The translations under genes were made by a program, and so were the position numbers. 64,000 nt of DNA from Limanda limanda (taxonomy: Eukaryota > Chordata > Actinopteri > Pleuronectiformes > Pleuronectidae). Shown here one piece after another: positions 1-9,986 of the stretch (positions are counted from its first letter, which is position 1; every line of letters starts with the position of its first letter). The DNA is taken from the NCBI RefSeq assembly GCF_963576545.1, contig NW_026870478.1, forward strand, positions 1-64,000, read 5' to 3'. Below the pieces are notes generated by a model. That model ran no database searches, was not told where the DNA came from, and worked only from the letters and a program-made list of their open reading frames with translations.

Positions 1-61
1 AATTCCCCCAAATCTGAGGAGATATTCTTGAATAACTTTTTTGTGAAGGTCGGAGAGACTT
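1..61 (+). repeat. Partial B monomer at the window start
   Basis: The window opens inside the middle block of a B unit (AATTCCCCC) and runs through its 42-bp shared end, with six rather than seven Ts. The array therefore continues to the left of the window or was cut by a contig end. Confidence 0.9.
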
Positions 62-380
62 GGCAAGTAGGCTCTACCCCCACTAAATGGGTAGCGCGCA
101 TCGATCGGTACCATCCTTGAGCTTCTCCGACTTTCGGAAGGGTTAGGGTTAGGGTTAGGGATGAAAGCACATAGGAGAAAGAGATATTCTTGAATAACTT
201 TTTTTGTGAAGGTCGGAGAGACTTGGAAAGTGGTTGCATCTGGACTAATTTGGGGTCCTGCGGATCGATTGGTACCATCCCCGAGCTTGTACGACCTTCG
301 GAAGAGGTCGACCGACGAAATTCCCCCAAATCTGAGGAGATATTCTTGAATAACTTTTTTTGTGAAGGTCGGAGAGACTT
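62..380 (+). repeat. A-B pair preceding the first alpha block
   Basis: This holds one A (landmark 84, with a G missing in ATGGGTAGC and a GGCAAG start) and one Bg (GACTAATTT near 244, with an extra G in TTGGGGTCC). Both carry single-base indels of the kind that cluster in the first 9 kb. Confidence 0.85.
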
Positions 381-3300
381 GCAAGTAGGCTCTACCCCCA
401 CTAAATGGGGTTGCGCGCATCGATCGGTACCATCCTTGAGCTTCTCCGACTTTCGGAAGGGTTAGGGTTAGGGATGAAAGCACATAGGAGAAAGAGATAT
501 TCTTGAATAACTTTTTTTGTGAAGGTCGGAGAGACTTGCAAGTAGGCTGTACCCCCACTAAATGGGTAGCGCGCATCGATCGGTACCATCCTTGAGCTTC
601 TCCGACTTTCGGAAGGGTTAGGGTTAGGGTTAGGGATGAAAGCACATAGGAGAAAGAGATATTCTTGAATAACTTTTTTTGTGAAGGTCGGAGAGACTTG
701 CAAGTAGGCTCTACCCCCACTAAATGGGGTAGCGCACATCGATCGGTACCATCCTTGAGCTTCTCCGACTTTCGGAAGGGTTAGGGTTAGGGTTAGGGAT
801 GAAAGCACATAGGAGAAAGAGATATTCTTGAATAACATTTTTTGTGAAGGTCGGAGAGACTTGCAAGTAGGCTCTGCCCCCACTAAATGGGGTAGCGCGC
901 ATCGATCGGTACCATCCTTGAGCTTCTCCGACTTTCGGAAGGGTTAGGGTTAGGGTTAGGGATGAAAGCACATAGGAGAAAGAGATATTCTTGAATAACT
1001 TTTTTTGTGAAGGTCGGAGAGACTTGGAAAGTGGTTGCATCTGGACTAATTTGGGTCCTGCGGATCGATTCGTACCATCCCCGAGCTTGTACGACCTTCG
1101 GAAGAGGTCGACCGACGAAATTCCCCCAAATCTGAGGAGATATTCTTGATAACTTTTTTTGTGAAGGTCGGAGAGACTTGCAAGTAGGCTCTACCCCCAC
1201 TAAATGGGGTAGCGCGCATCGATCGGTACCATCCTTGAGCTTCTCCGACTTTCGGAAGGGTTAGGGTTAGGGTTAGGGATGAAAGCACATAGGAGAAAGA
1301 GATATTCTTGAATAACTTTTTTTGTGAAGGTCGGAGAGACTTGGAAAGTGGTTGCATCTGGGACTAATTTGGGTCCTGCGGATCGATTGGTACCATCCCC
1401 GAGCTTGTAAGACTTCGGAAGAGGTCGACCGACGAAATTCCCCCAAATCTGAGGAGATATTCTTGAATAACTTTTTTGTGAAGGTCGGAGAGACTTGCAA
1501 GTAGGCTCTACCCCCACTAAATGGGGTTGCGCGCATCGATCAGTACCATCCTTGAGCTTCTCCGACTTTCGGAAGGGTTAGGGTTAGGGTTAGGGATGAA
1601 AGCACATAGGAGAAAGAGATATTCTTGAATAACTTTTTTTGTGAAGGTCGGAGAGACTTGCAAGTAGGCTCTACCCCCACTAAATGGGGTAGCGCGCATC
1701 GATCGGTACCATCCTTGAGCTTCTCCGACTTTCGGAAGGGTTAGGGTTAGGGTTAGGGATGAAAGCACATAGGAGAAAGAGATATTCTTGAATAACATTT
1801 TTTTGTGAAGGTCGGAGAGACTTGCAAGTAGGCTCTACCCCCACTAAATGGGGTAGCGCGCATCGATCGGTACCATCCTTGAGCTTCTCCGACTTTCGGA
1901 AGGGTTAGGGTTAGGGTTAGGGATGAAAGCACATAGGAGAAAGAGATATTCTTGAATAACTTTTTTTGTGAAGGTCGGAGAGACTTGCAAGTAGGCTCTG
2001 CCCCCACTAAATGGGGTAGCGCGCATCGATCGGTACCATCCTTGAGCTTCTCCGACTTTCGGAAGGGTTAGGGTTAGGGTTAGGGATGAAAGCACATAGG
2101 AGAAAGAGATATTCTTGAATAACTTTTTTTGTGAAGGTCGGAGAGACTTGGAAAGTGGTTGCATCTGGACTAATTTGGGTCCTGCGGATCGATTCGTACC
2201 ATCCCCGAGCTTGTACGACCTTCGGAAGAGGTCGACCGACGAAATTCCCCCAAATCTGAGGAGATATTCTTGAATAACTTTTTTTGTGAAGGTCGGAGAG
2301 ACTTGCAAGTAGGCTCTACCCCCACTAAATGGGGTAGCGCGCATCGATCGGTACCATTCTTGAGCTTCTCCGACTTTCGGAAGGGTTAGGGTTAGGGTTA
2401 GGGATGAAAGCACATAGGAGAAAGAGATATTCTTGAATAACTTTTTTGTGAAGGTCGGAGAGACTTGGAAAGTGGTTGCATCTGGACTAATTTGGGTCCT
2501 GCGGATCGATTGGTACCATCCCCGAGCTTGTACGACCTTCGGAAGAGGTCGACCGACGAAATTCCCCCAAATCTGAGGAGATATTCTTGAATAACTTTTT
2601 TTGTGAAGGTCGGAGAGACTTTCAAGTAGGCTCTACCCCCACTAAATGGGGTTGCGCGCATCGATCGGTACCATCCTTGAGCTTCTCCGACTTTCGGAAG
2701 GGTTAGGGTTAGGGTTAGGGATGAAAGCACATAGGAGAAAGAGATATTCTTGAATAACTTTTTTGTGAAGGTCGGAGAGACTTGGAAAGTGGTTGCATCT
2801 GGACTAATTTGGGTCCTGCGGATCGATTGGTACCATCCCCGAGCTTGTACGACCTTCGGAAGAGGTCGACCGACGAAATTCCCCCAAATCTGAGGAGATA
2901 TTCTTGAATAACTTTTTTTGTGAAGGTCGGAGAGACTTGCAAGTAGGCTCTACCCCCACTAAATGGGGTTGCGCGCATCGATCGGTACCATCCTTGAGCT
3001 TCTCCGACTTTCGGAAGGGTTAGGGTTAGGGTTAGGGATGAAAGCACATAGAGAAAGAGATATTCTTGAATAACTTTTTTTGTGAAGGTCGGAGAGACTT
3101 GCAAGTAGGCTCTACCCCCACTAAATGGGGTAGCGCGCATCGATCGGTACCATCCTTGAGCTTCTCCGACTTTCGGAAGGGTTAGGGTTAGGGTTAGGGA
3201 TGAAAGCACATAGGAGAAAGAGATATTCTTGAATAACTTTTTTTGTGAAGGTCGGAGAGACTTGCAAGTAGGCTCTACCCCCACTAAATGGGGTAGCGCG

Positions 3301-3590
3301 CATCGATCGGTACCATCCTTGAGCTTCTCCGACTTTCGGAAGGGTTAGGGTTAGGGTTAGGGATGAAAGCACATAGGAGAAAGAGATATTCTTGAATAAC
3401 TTTTTTTGTGAAGGTCGGAGAGACTTGCAAGTAGGCTCTACCCCCCACTAAATGGGGTAGCGCGCATCGATCGGTACCATCCTTGAGCTTCTCCGACTTT
3501 CGGAAGGGTTAGGGTTAGGGTTAGGGATGAAAGCACATAGGAGAAAGAGATATTCTTGAATAACTTTTTTTGTGAAGGTCGGAGAGACTT
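381..3590 (+). repeat. Higher-order repeat 'alpha', copy 1
   Basis: The order is A(two hexamers), A(GCTGTAC), A(GCGCAC), A-g, Bc, A, B(GTAAGAC), A2, A, A, A-g, Bc, A(CATTCTTG), Bg, A2(CTTTCAAG), Bg, A2, A, A, A. This is colinear with the copy at 9987-13200, including the private variants GCTGTAC, CATTCTTG and CTTTCAAG. Length is about 3,210 bp because of small indels. Periodicity to the next copy is about 3,363 bp (landmark 402 to 3766, 884 to 4247, 2009 to 5371). Confidence 0.85.
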
Positions 3591-3744
3591 GGAAAGTGGT
3601 TGCATCTGGACTAATTTGGGTCCTGCGGATCGATTGGTACCATCCCCGAGCTTGTACGACCTTCGGAAGAGGTCGACCGACGAAATTCCCCCAAATCTGA
3701 GGAGATATTCTTGAATAACTTTTTTGTGAAGGTCGGAGAGACTT
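3591..3744 (+). repeat. Single Bg monomer between alpha copies 1 and 2
   Basis: One Bg unit joins the last A of the first alpha block to the two-hexamer A that opens the second. Its shared block has T6 instead of T7. Confidence 0.85.
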
Positions 3745-6463
3745 GCAAGTAGGCTCTACCCCCACTAAATGGGGTTGCGCGCATCGATCGGTACCATCCT
3801 TGAGCTTCTCCGACTTTCGGAAGGGTTAGGGTTAGGGATGAAAGCACATAGGAGAAAGAGATATTCTTGAATAACTTTTTTTGTGAAGGTCGGAGAGACT
3901 TGCAAGTAGGCTGTACCCCCACTAAATGGGGTAGCGCGCATCGATCGGTACCATCCTTGAGCTTCTCCGACTTTCGGAAGGGTTAGGGTTAGGGTTAGGA
4001 TGAAAGCACATAGGAGAAAGAGATATTCTTGAATAACTTTTTTTGTGAAGGTCGGAGAGACTTGCAAGTAGGCTCTACCCCCACTAAATGGGGTAGCGCA
4101 CATCGATCGGTACCATCCTTGAGCTTCTCCGACTTTCGGAAGGGTTAGGGTTAGGGTTAGGGATGAAAGCACATAGGAGAAAGAGATATTCTTGAATAAC
4201 TTTTTTGTGAAGGTCGGAGAGACTTGCAAGTAGGCTCTGCCCCCACTAAATGGGGTAGCGCGCATCGATCGGTACCATCCTTGAGCTTCTCCGACTTTCG
4301 GAAGGGTTAGGGTTAGGGTTAGGGATGAAAGCACATAGGAGAAAGAGATATTCTTGAATAACTTTTTTTGTGAAGGTCGGAGAGACTTGGAAAGTGGTTG
4401 CATCTGGACTAATTTGGGTCCTGCGGATCGATTCGTACCATCCCCGAGCTTGTACGACCTTCGGAAGAGGTCGACCGACGAAATTCCCCCAAATCTGAGG
4501 AGATATTCTTGAATAACTTTTTTTGTGAAGGTCGGAGAGACTTGCAAGTAGGCTCTACCCCCACTAAATGGGGTAGCGCGCATCGATCGGTACCATCCTT
4601 GAGCTTCTCCGACTTTCGGAAGGGTTAGGGTTAGGGTTAGGGATGAAAGCACATAGGAGAAAGAGATATTCTTGAATAACTTTTTTTGTGAAGGTCGGAG
4701 AGACTTGGAAAGTGGTTGCATCTGGACTAATTTGGGTCCTGCGGATCGATTGGTACCATCCCCGAGCTTGTAAGACCTTCGGAAGAGGTCGACCGACGAA
4801 ATTCCCCCAAATCTGAGGAGATATTCTTGAATAACTTTTTTTGTGAAGGTCGGAGAGACTTGCAAGTAGGCTTTACCCCCACTAAATGGGGTTGCGCGCA
4901 TCGATCGGTACCATCCTTGAGCTTCTCCGACTTTCGGAAGGGTTAGGGTTAGGGTTAGGGATGAAAGCACATAGGAGAAAGAGATATTCTTGAATAACTT
5001 TTTTTGTGAAGGTCGGAGAGACTTGCAAGTAGGCTCTACCCCCACTAAATGGGGTAGCGCGCATCGATCGGTACCATCCTTGAGCTTCTCCGACTTTCGG
5101 AAGGGTTAGGGTTAGGGTTAGGGATGAAAGCACATAGGAGAAAGAGATATTCTTGAATAACTTTTTTTGTGAAGGTCGGAGAGACTTGCAAGTAGGCTCT
5201 ACCCCCACTAAATGGGGTAGCGCGCATCGATCGGTACCATCCTTGAGCTTCTCCGACTTTCGAAGGGTTAGGGTTAGGGTTAGGGATGAAAGCACATAGG
5301 AGAAAGAGATATTCTTGAATAACTTTTTTTGTGAAGGTCGGAGAGACTTGCAAGTAGGCTCTGCCCCCACTAAATGGGGTAGCGCGCATCGATCGGTACC
5401 ATCCTTGAGCTTCTCCGACTTTCGGAAGGGTTAGGGTTAGGGTTAGGGATGAAAGCACATAGGAGAAAGAGATATTCTTGAATAACTTTTTTTGTGAAGG
5501 TCGGAGAGACTTGGAAAGTGGTTGCATCTGGACTAATTTGGGTCCTGCGGAACGATTCGTACCATCCCCGAGCTTGTACGACCTTCGGAAGAGGTCGACC
5601 GACGAAATTCCCCCAAATCTGAGGAGATATTCTTGAATAACTTTTTTTGTGAAGGTCGGAGAGACTTGCAAGTAGGCTCTACCCCCACTTAATGGGGTAG
5701 CGCGCATCGATCGGTACCATTCTTGAGCTTCTCCGACTTTCGGAAGGGTTAGGGTTAGGGTTAGGGATGAAAGCACATAGGAGAAGAGATATTCTTGAAT
5801 AACTTTTTTTGTGAAGGTCGGAGAGACTTGGAAAGTGGTTGCATCTGGACTAATTTGGGTCCTGCGGATCGATTGGTACCATCCCCGAGCTTGTACGACC
5901 TTCGGAAGAGGTCGACCGACGAAATTCCCCCAAATCTGAGGAGATATTCTTGAATAACTTTTTTGTGAAGGTCGGAGAGACTTTCAAGTAGGCTCTACCC
6001 CCACTAAATGGGGTTGCGCGCATCGATCGGTACCATCCTTGAGCTTCTCCGACTTTCGGAAGGGTTAGGGTTAGGGTTAGGGATGAAAGCACATAGGAGA
6101 AAGAGATATTCTTGAATAACTTTTTTGTGAAGGTCGGAGAGACTTGGAAAGTGGTGCTTCTGGACTAATTTGGGTCCTGCGGATCGATTGGTACCATCCC
6201 CGAGCTTGTACGACCTTCGGAAGAGGTCGACCGACGAAATTCCCCAAATCTGAGGAGATATTCTTGAATAACTTTTTTTGTGAAGGTCGGAGAGACTTGC
6301 AAGTAGGCTCTACCCCCACTAAAATGGGGTTGCGCGCATCGATCGGTACCATCCTTGAGCTTCTCCGACTTTCGGAAGGGTTAGGGTTAGGGTTAGGGAT
6401 GAAAGCACATAGGAGAAAGAGATATTCTTTGAATAACTTTTTTTGTGAAGGTCGGAGAGACTT
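3745..6463 (+). repeat. Higher-order repeat 'alpha', copy 2, 3'-truncated
   Basis: It follows the alpha order from A(two hexamers), A(GCTGTAC), A(GCGCAC), A-g through CATTCTTG (landmark 5690) and CTTTCAAG (6004) to A2 at 6321. The next unit is A-g at 6485 instead of the three further A units of full copies. The block therefore ends early at a recombinant junction. Several single-base indels are present (missing G near 5262, missing A near 5785, extra A near 6321). Confidence 0.82.
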
Positions 6464-8080
6464 GCAAGTAGGCTCTGCCCCCACTAAATGGGGTAGCGCG
6501 CATCGATCGGTACCATTCCTTGAGCTTCTCCGACCTTTCGGAAGGGTTAGGGTTAGGGTTAGGGATGAAAGCACATAGGAGAAAGAGATATTCTTGAATA
6601 ACTTTTTTTGTGAAGGTCGGAGAGACTTGGAAAGTGGTTGCATCTGGACTAATTGGGTCCTGCGGATCGATTCGTACCATCCCCGAGCTTGTACGACCTT
6701 CGGAAGAGGTCGACCGACGAAATTCCCCAAATCTGAGGAGATATTCTTGAATAACTTTTTTTGTGAAGGTCGGAGAGACTTGCAAGTAGGCTCTACCCCC
6801 ACTAAATGGGGTAGCGCGCATCGATCGGTACCATCCTTGAGCTTCTCCGACTTTCGGAAGGGTTAGGGTTAGGGTTAGGGATGAAAGCACATAGGAGAAA
6901 GAGATATTCTTGAATAACTTTTTTTGTGAAGGTCGGAGAGACTTGGAAAGTGGTTGCATCTGGACTAATTTGGGTCCTGCGGATCGATTGGTACCATCCC
7001 CGAGCTTGTACGACCTTCGGAAGAGGTCGACCGACGAAATTCCCCCAAATCTGAGGAGATATTCTTGAATAACTTTTTTTGTGAAGGTCGGAGAGACTTG
7101 CAAGTAGGCTCTACCCCCACTAAATGGGGTTGCGCGCATCGATCGGTACCATCCTTGAGCTTCTCCGACTTTCGGAAGGGTTAGGGTTAGGGTTAGGGAT
7201 GAAAGCACATAGGAGAAAGAGATATTCTTGAATAACTTTTTTTGTGAAGGTCGGAGAGACTTGCAAGTAGGCTCTACCCCCACTAAATGGGGTAGCGCGC
7301 ATCGATCGGTACCATCCTTGAGCTTCTCCGACTTTCGGAAGGGTTAGGGTTAGGGTTAGGGATGAAAGCACATAGGAGAAAGAGATATTCTTGAATAACT
7401 TTTTTTGTGAAGGTCGGAGAGACTTGGAAAGTGGTTGCATCTGGACTAATTTGGGTCCTGCGGATCGATTGGTACCATCCCCGAGCTTGTACGACCTTCG
7501 GAAGAGGTCGACCGACGAAATTCCCCCAAATCTGAGGAGATATTCTTGAATAACTTTTTTTGTGAAGGTCGGAGAGACTTGCAAGTAGGCTCTACCCCCA
7601 CTAAATGGGGTTGCGCGCATCGATCGGTACCATCCTTGAGCTTCTCCGACTTTCGGAAGGGTTAGGGTTAGGGTTAGGGATGAAAGCACATAGGAGAAAG
7701 AGATATTCTTGAATAACTTTTTTTGTGAAGGTCGGAGAGACTTGCAAGTAGGCTCTACCCCCACTAAATGGGGTAGCGCGCATCGATCGGTACCATCCTT
7801 GAGCTTCTCCGACTTTCGGAAGGGTTAGGGTTAGGGTTAGGGATGAAAGCACATAGGAGAAAGAGATATTCTTGAATAACTTTTTTTGTGAAGGTCGGAG
7901 AGACTTGCAAGTAGGCTCTACCCCCACTAAATGGGGTAGCGCGCATCGATCGGTACCATCCTTGAGCTTCTCCGACTTTCGGAAGGGTTAGGGTTAGGGT
8001 TAGGGATGAAAGCACATAGGAGAAAGAGATATTCTTGAATAACTTTTTTTGTGAAGGTCGGAGAGACTTGCAAGTAGGCT

Positions 8081-8102
8081 CTACCCCCACTAAATGGGGT
8101 AG
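8081..8102 (+). other. Perfect 7-bp stem-loop in the A monomer (representative)
   Basis: CTACCCC (8081-8087) pairs with GGGGTAG (8096-8102) around an 8-base loop. The same element recurs in every standard A monomer. In A2 the change TAG to TTG creates a T-T mismatch inside the stem. In A-g the change TAC to TGC leaves a possible G-T pair in RNA. No T-run follows directly and no gene is near, so I do not call it a terminator. A role is unknown. Confidence 0.75.
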
Positions 8103-8147
8103 CGCGCATCGATCGGTACCATCCTTGAGCTTCTCCGACTTTCGGAA

Positions 8148-8168
8148 GGGTTAGGGTTAGGGTTAGGG
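8148..8168 (+). repeat. Interstitial telomeric tract GGG(TTAGGG)3 (representative)
   Basis: Each A monomer contains this 21-bp tract at the same place, and always with the G-rich strand on the strand shown. About 260 of 277 copies have three full hexamers after the leading GGG, and 17 have two. None with four or more was seen. Two-hexamer copies are in the A units with landmarks at 402, 3766, 8890, 10008, 18676, 20594, 21713, 22832, 23625, 23945, 27624, 30518, 32436, 38854, 39965, 47671 and 47983. Rare substitutions are TTAGGGGTAGGG near 19538 and GGGCTAGGG at 37646 and 45656. Four G3 runs with 3-base loops is the minimum for an intramolecular telomeric G-quadruplex. Folding and binding by telomere proteins are inference. 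Confidence 0.97.
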
Positions 8169-8190
8169 ATGAAAGCACATAGGAGAAAGA

Positions 8191-8232
8191 GATATTCTTG
8201 AATAACTTTTTTTGTGAAGGTCGGAGAGACTT
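8191..8232 (+). repeat. 42-bp block shared by A and B (representative)
   Basis: This block begins GATATTCTTG and ends GAGAGACTT. It is essentially identical at the end of both monomer types, while flanking blocks differ. It contains the T7 run of the unit. The variant with nine Ts (G to T just after the T7) occurs in the B unit before the A landmarks at 18032, 19950, 38854, 46864, 53431, 57442 and 59366. Since A-A, A-B and B-A junctions all fall at this block, it is a likely place for the unequal exchanges that shuffle A and B (inference). Confidence 0.9.
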
Positions 8233-9986
8233 GCAAGTAGGCTCTGCCCCCACTAAATGGGGTAGCGCGCATCGATCGGTACCATCCTTGAGCTTCTCCG
8301 ACTTTCGGAAGGGTTAGGGTTAGGGTTAGGGATGAAAGCACATAGGAGAAAGAGATATTCTTGAATAACTTTTTTTGTGAAGGTCGGAGAGACTTGGAAA
8401 GTGGTTGCATCTGGACTAATTTGGGTCCTGCGGATCGATTCGTACCATCCCCGAGCTTGTACGACCTTCGGAAGAGGTCGACCGACGAAATTCCCCAAAT
8501 CTGAGGAGATATTCTTGAATAACTTTTTTTGTGAAGGTCGGAGAGACTTGCAAGTAGGCTCTACCCCCACTAAATGGGGTAGCGCGCATCGATCGGTACC
8601 ATCCTTGAGCTTCTCCGACTTTCGGAAGGGTTAGGGTTAGGGTTAGGGATGAAAGCACATAGGAGAAAGAGATATTCTTGAATAACTTTTTTTGTGAAGG
8701 TCGGGAGAGACTTGGAAAGTGGTTGCATCTGGACTAATTTGGGTCCTGCGGATCGATTGGTACCATCCCCGAGCTTGTACGACCTTCGGAAGAGGTCGAC
8801 CGACGAAATTCCCCAAAATCTGAGGAGATATTCTTGAATAACTTTTTTTGTGAAGGTCGGAGAGACTTGCAAGTAGGCTCTACCCCCACTAAATGGGGTT
8901 GCGCGCATCGATCGGTACCATCCTTGAGCTTCTCCGACTTTCGGAAGGGTTAGGGTTAGGGATGAAAGCACATAGGAGAAAGAGATATTCTTGAATAACT
9001 TTTTTTGTGAAGGTCGGAGAGACTTGCAAGTAGGCTCTACCCCCACTAAATGGGGTAGCGCGCATCGATCGGTACCATCCTTGAGCTTCTCCGACTTTCG
9101 GAAGGGTTAGGGTTAGGGTTAGGGATGAAAGCACATAGGAGAAAGAGATATTCTTGAATAACTTTTTTGTGAAGGTCGGAGAGACTTGCAAGTAGGCTCT
9201 ACCCCCACTAAATGGGGTAGCGCGCATCGATCGGTACCATCCTTGAGCTTCTCCGACTTTCGGAAGGGTTAGGGTTAGGGTTAGGGATGAAAGCACATAG
9301 GAGAAAGAGATATTCTTGAATAACTTTTTTTGTGAAGGTCGGAGAGACTTGCAAGTAGGCTCTGCCCCCACTAAATGGGGTAGCGCGCATCGATCGGTAC
9401 CATCCTTGAGCTTCTCCGACTTTCGGAAGGGTTAGGGTTAGGGTTAGGGATGAAAGCACATAGGAGAAAGAGATATTCTTGAATAACTTTTTTTGTGAAG
9501 GTCGGAGAGACTTGGAAAGTGGTTGCATCTGGACTAATTTGGGTCCTGCGGATCGATTCGTACCATCCCCGAGCTTGTACGACCTTCGGAAGAGGTCGAC
9601 CGACGAAATTCCCCCAAATCTGAGGAGATATTCTTGAATAACTTTTTTTGTGAAGGTCGGAGAGACTTGCAAGTAGGCTCTACCCCCACTAAATGGGGTA
9701 GCGCGCATCGATCGGTACCATCCTTGAGCTTCTCCGACTTTCGGAAGGGTTAGGGTTAGGGTTAGGGATGAAAGCACATAGGAGAAAGAAATATTCTTGA
9801 ATAACTTTTTTTGTGAAGGTCGGAGAGACTTGGAAAGTGGTTGCATCTGGACTAATTTGGGTCCTGCGGATCGATTGGTACCATCCCCGAGCTTGTACGA
9901 CCTTCGGAAGAGGTCGACCGACGAAATTCCCCCAAATCTGAGGAGATATTCTTGAATAACGTTTTTTGTGAAGGTCGGAGAGACTT

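Larger units (their letters stand above)
8070..8232 (+). repeat. Representative A monomer, 163 bp
   Basis: This copy matches the common form of A. In order it holds: a GC-rich stem-loop (8081-8102); a cluster of overlapping palindromes, GCGCGC (8102-8107), ATCGAT (8108-8113), CGATCG (8110-8115) and GGTACC (8115-8120); a small inverted repeat TCCGA/TCGGA around CTT (8134-8146); the telomeric tract GGG(TTAGGG)3 (8148-8168); a 22-bp A-specific segment (8169-8190); and the 42-bp block shared with B, including a T7 run (8191-8232). Subtypes differ by one or two bases: A2 has GGGGTTGCG instead of GGGGTAGCG, A-g has CTCTGCCCC instead of CTCTACCCC, and others carry GCGCAC, GTAACG, ATCGTTGAG or ATCTTTGAG. 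These subtypes occupy fixed places in the higher-order repeats. Confidence 0.97.
6464..9986 (+). repeat. Mixed A/B block between alpha copies 2 and 3
   Basis: The order is A-g, Bc, A, Bg, A2, A, Bg, A2, A, A, A, A-g, Bc, A, Bg, A2(two hexamers), A, A, A-g, Bc, A, Bg. It is built from the same A-g/Bc/A/Bg/A2 modules as alpha but lacks the private alpha markers. Indels are frequent to about 9.2 kb and then stop. Confidence 0.85.

Noticed and set aside
6144..6578. 144-codon forward open frame
   Set aside because: It exists only because of single-base indels in the poorly preserved left region; the same monomers elsewhere have stops in this frame.
8148..8168. True terminal telomere
   Set aside because: Tracts are only two or three hexamers long and embedded in unique monomer sequence throughout; no long pure TTAGGG array is present.
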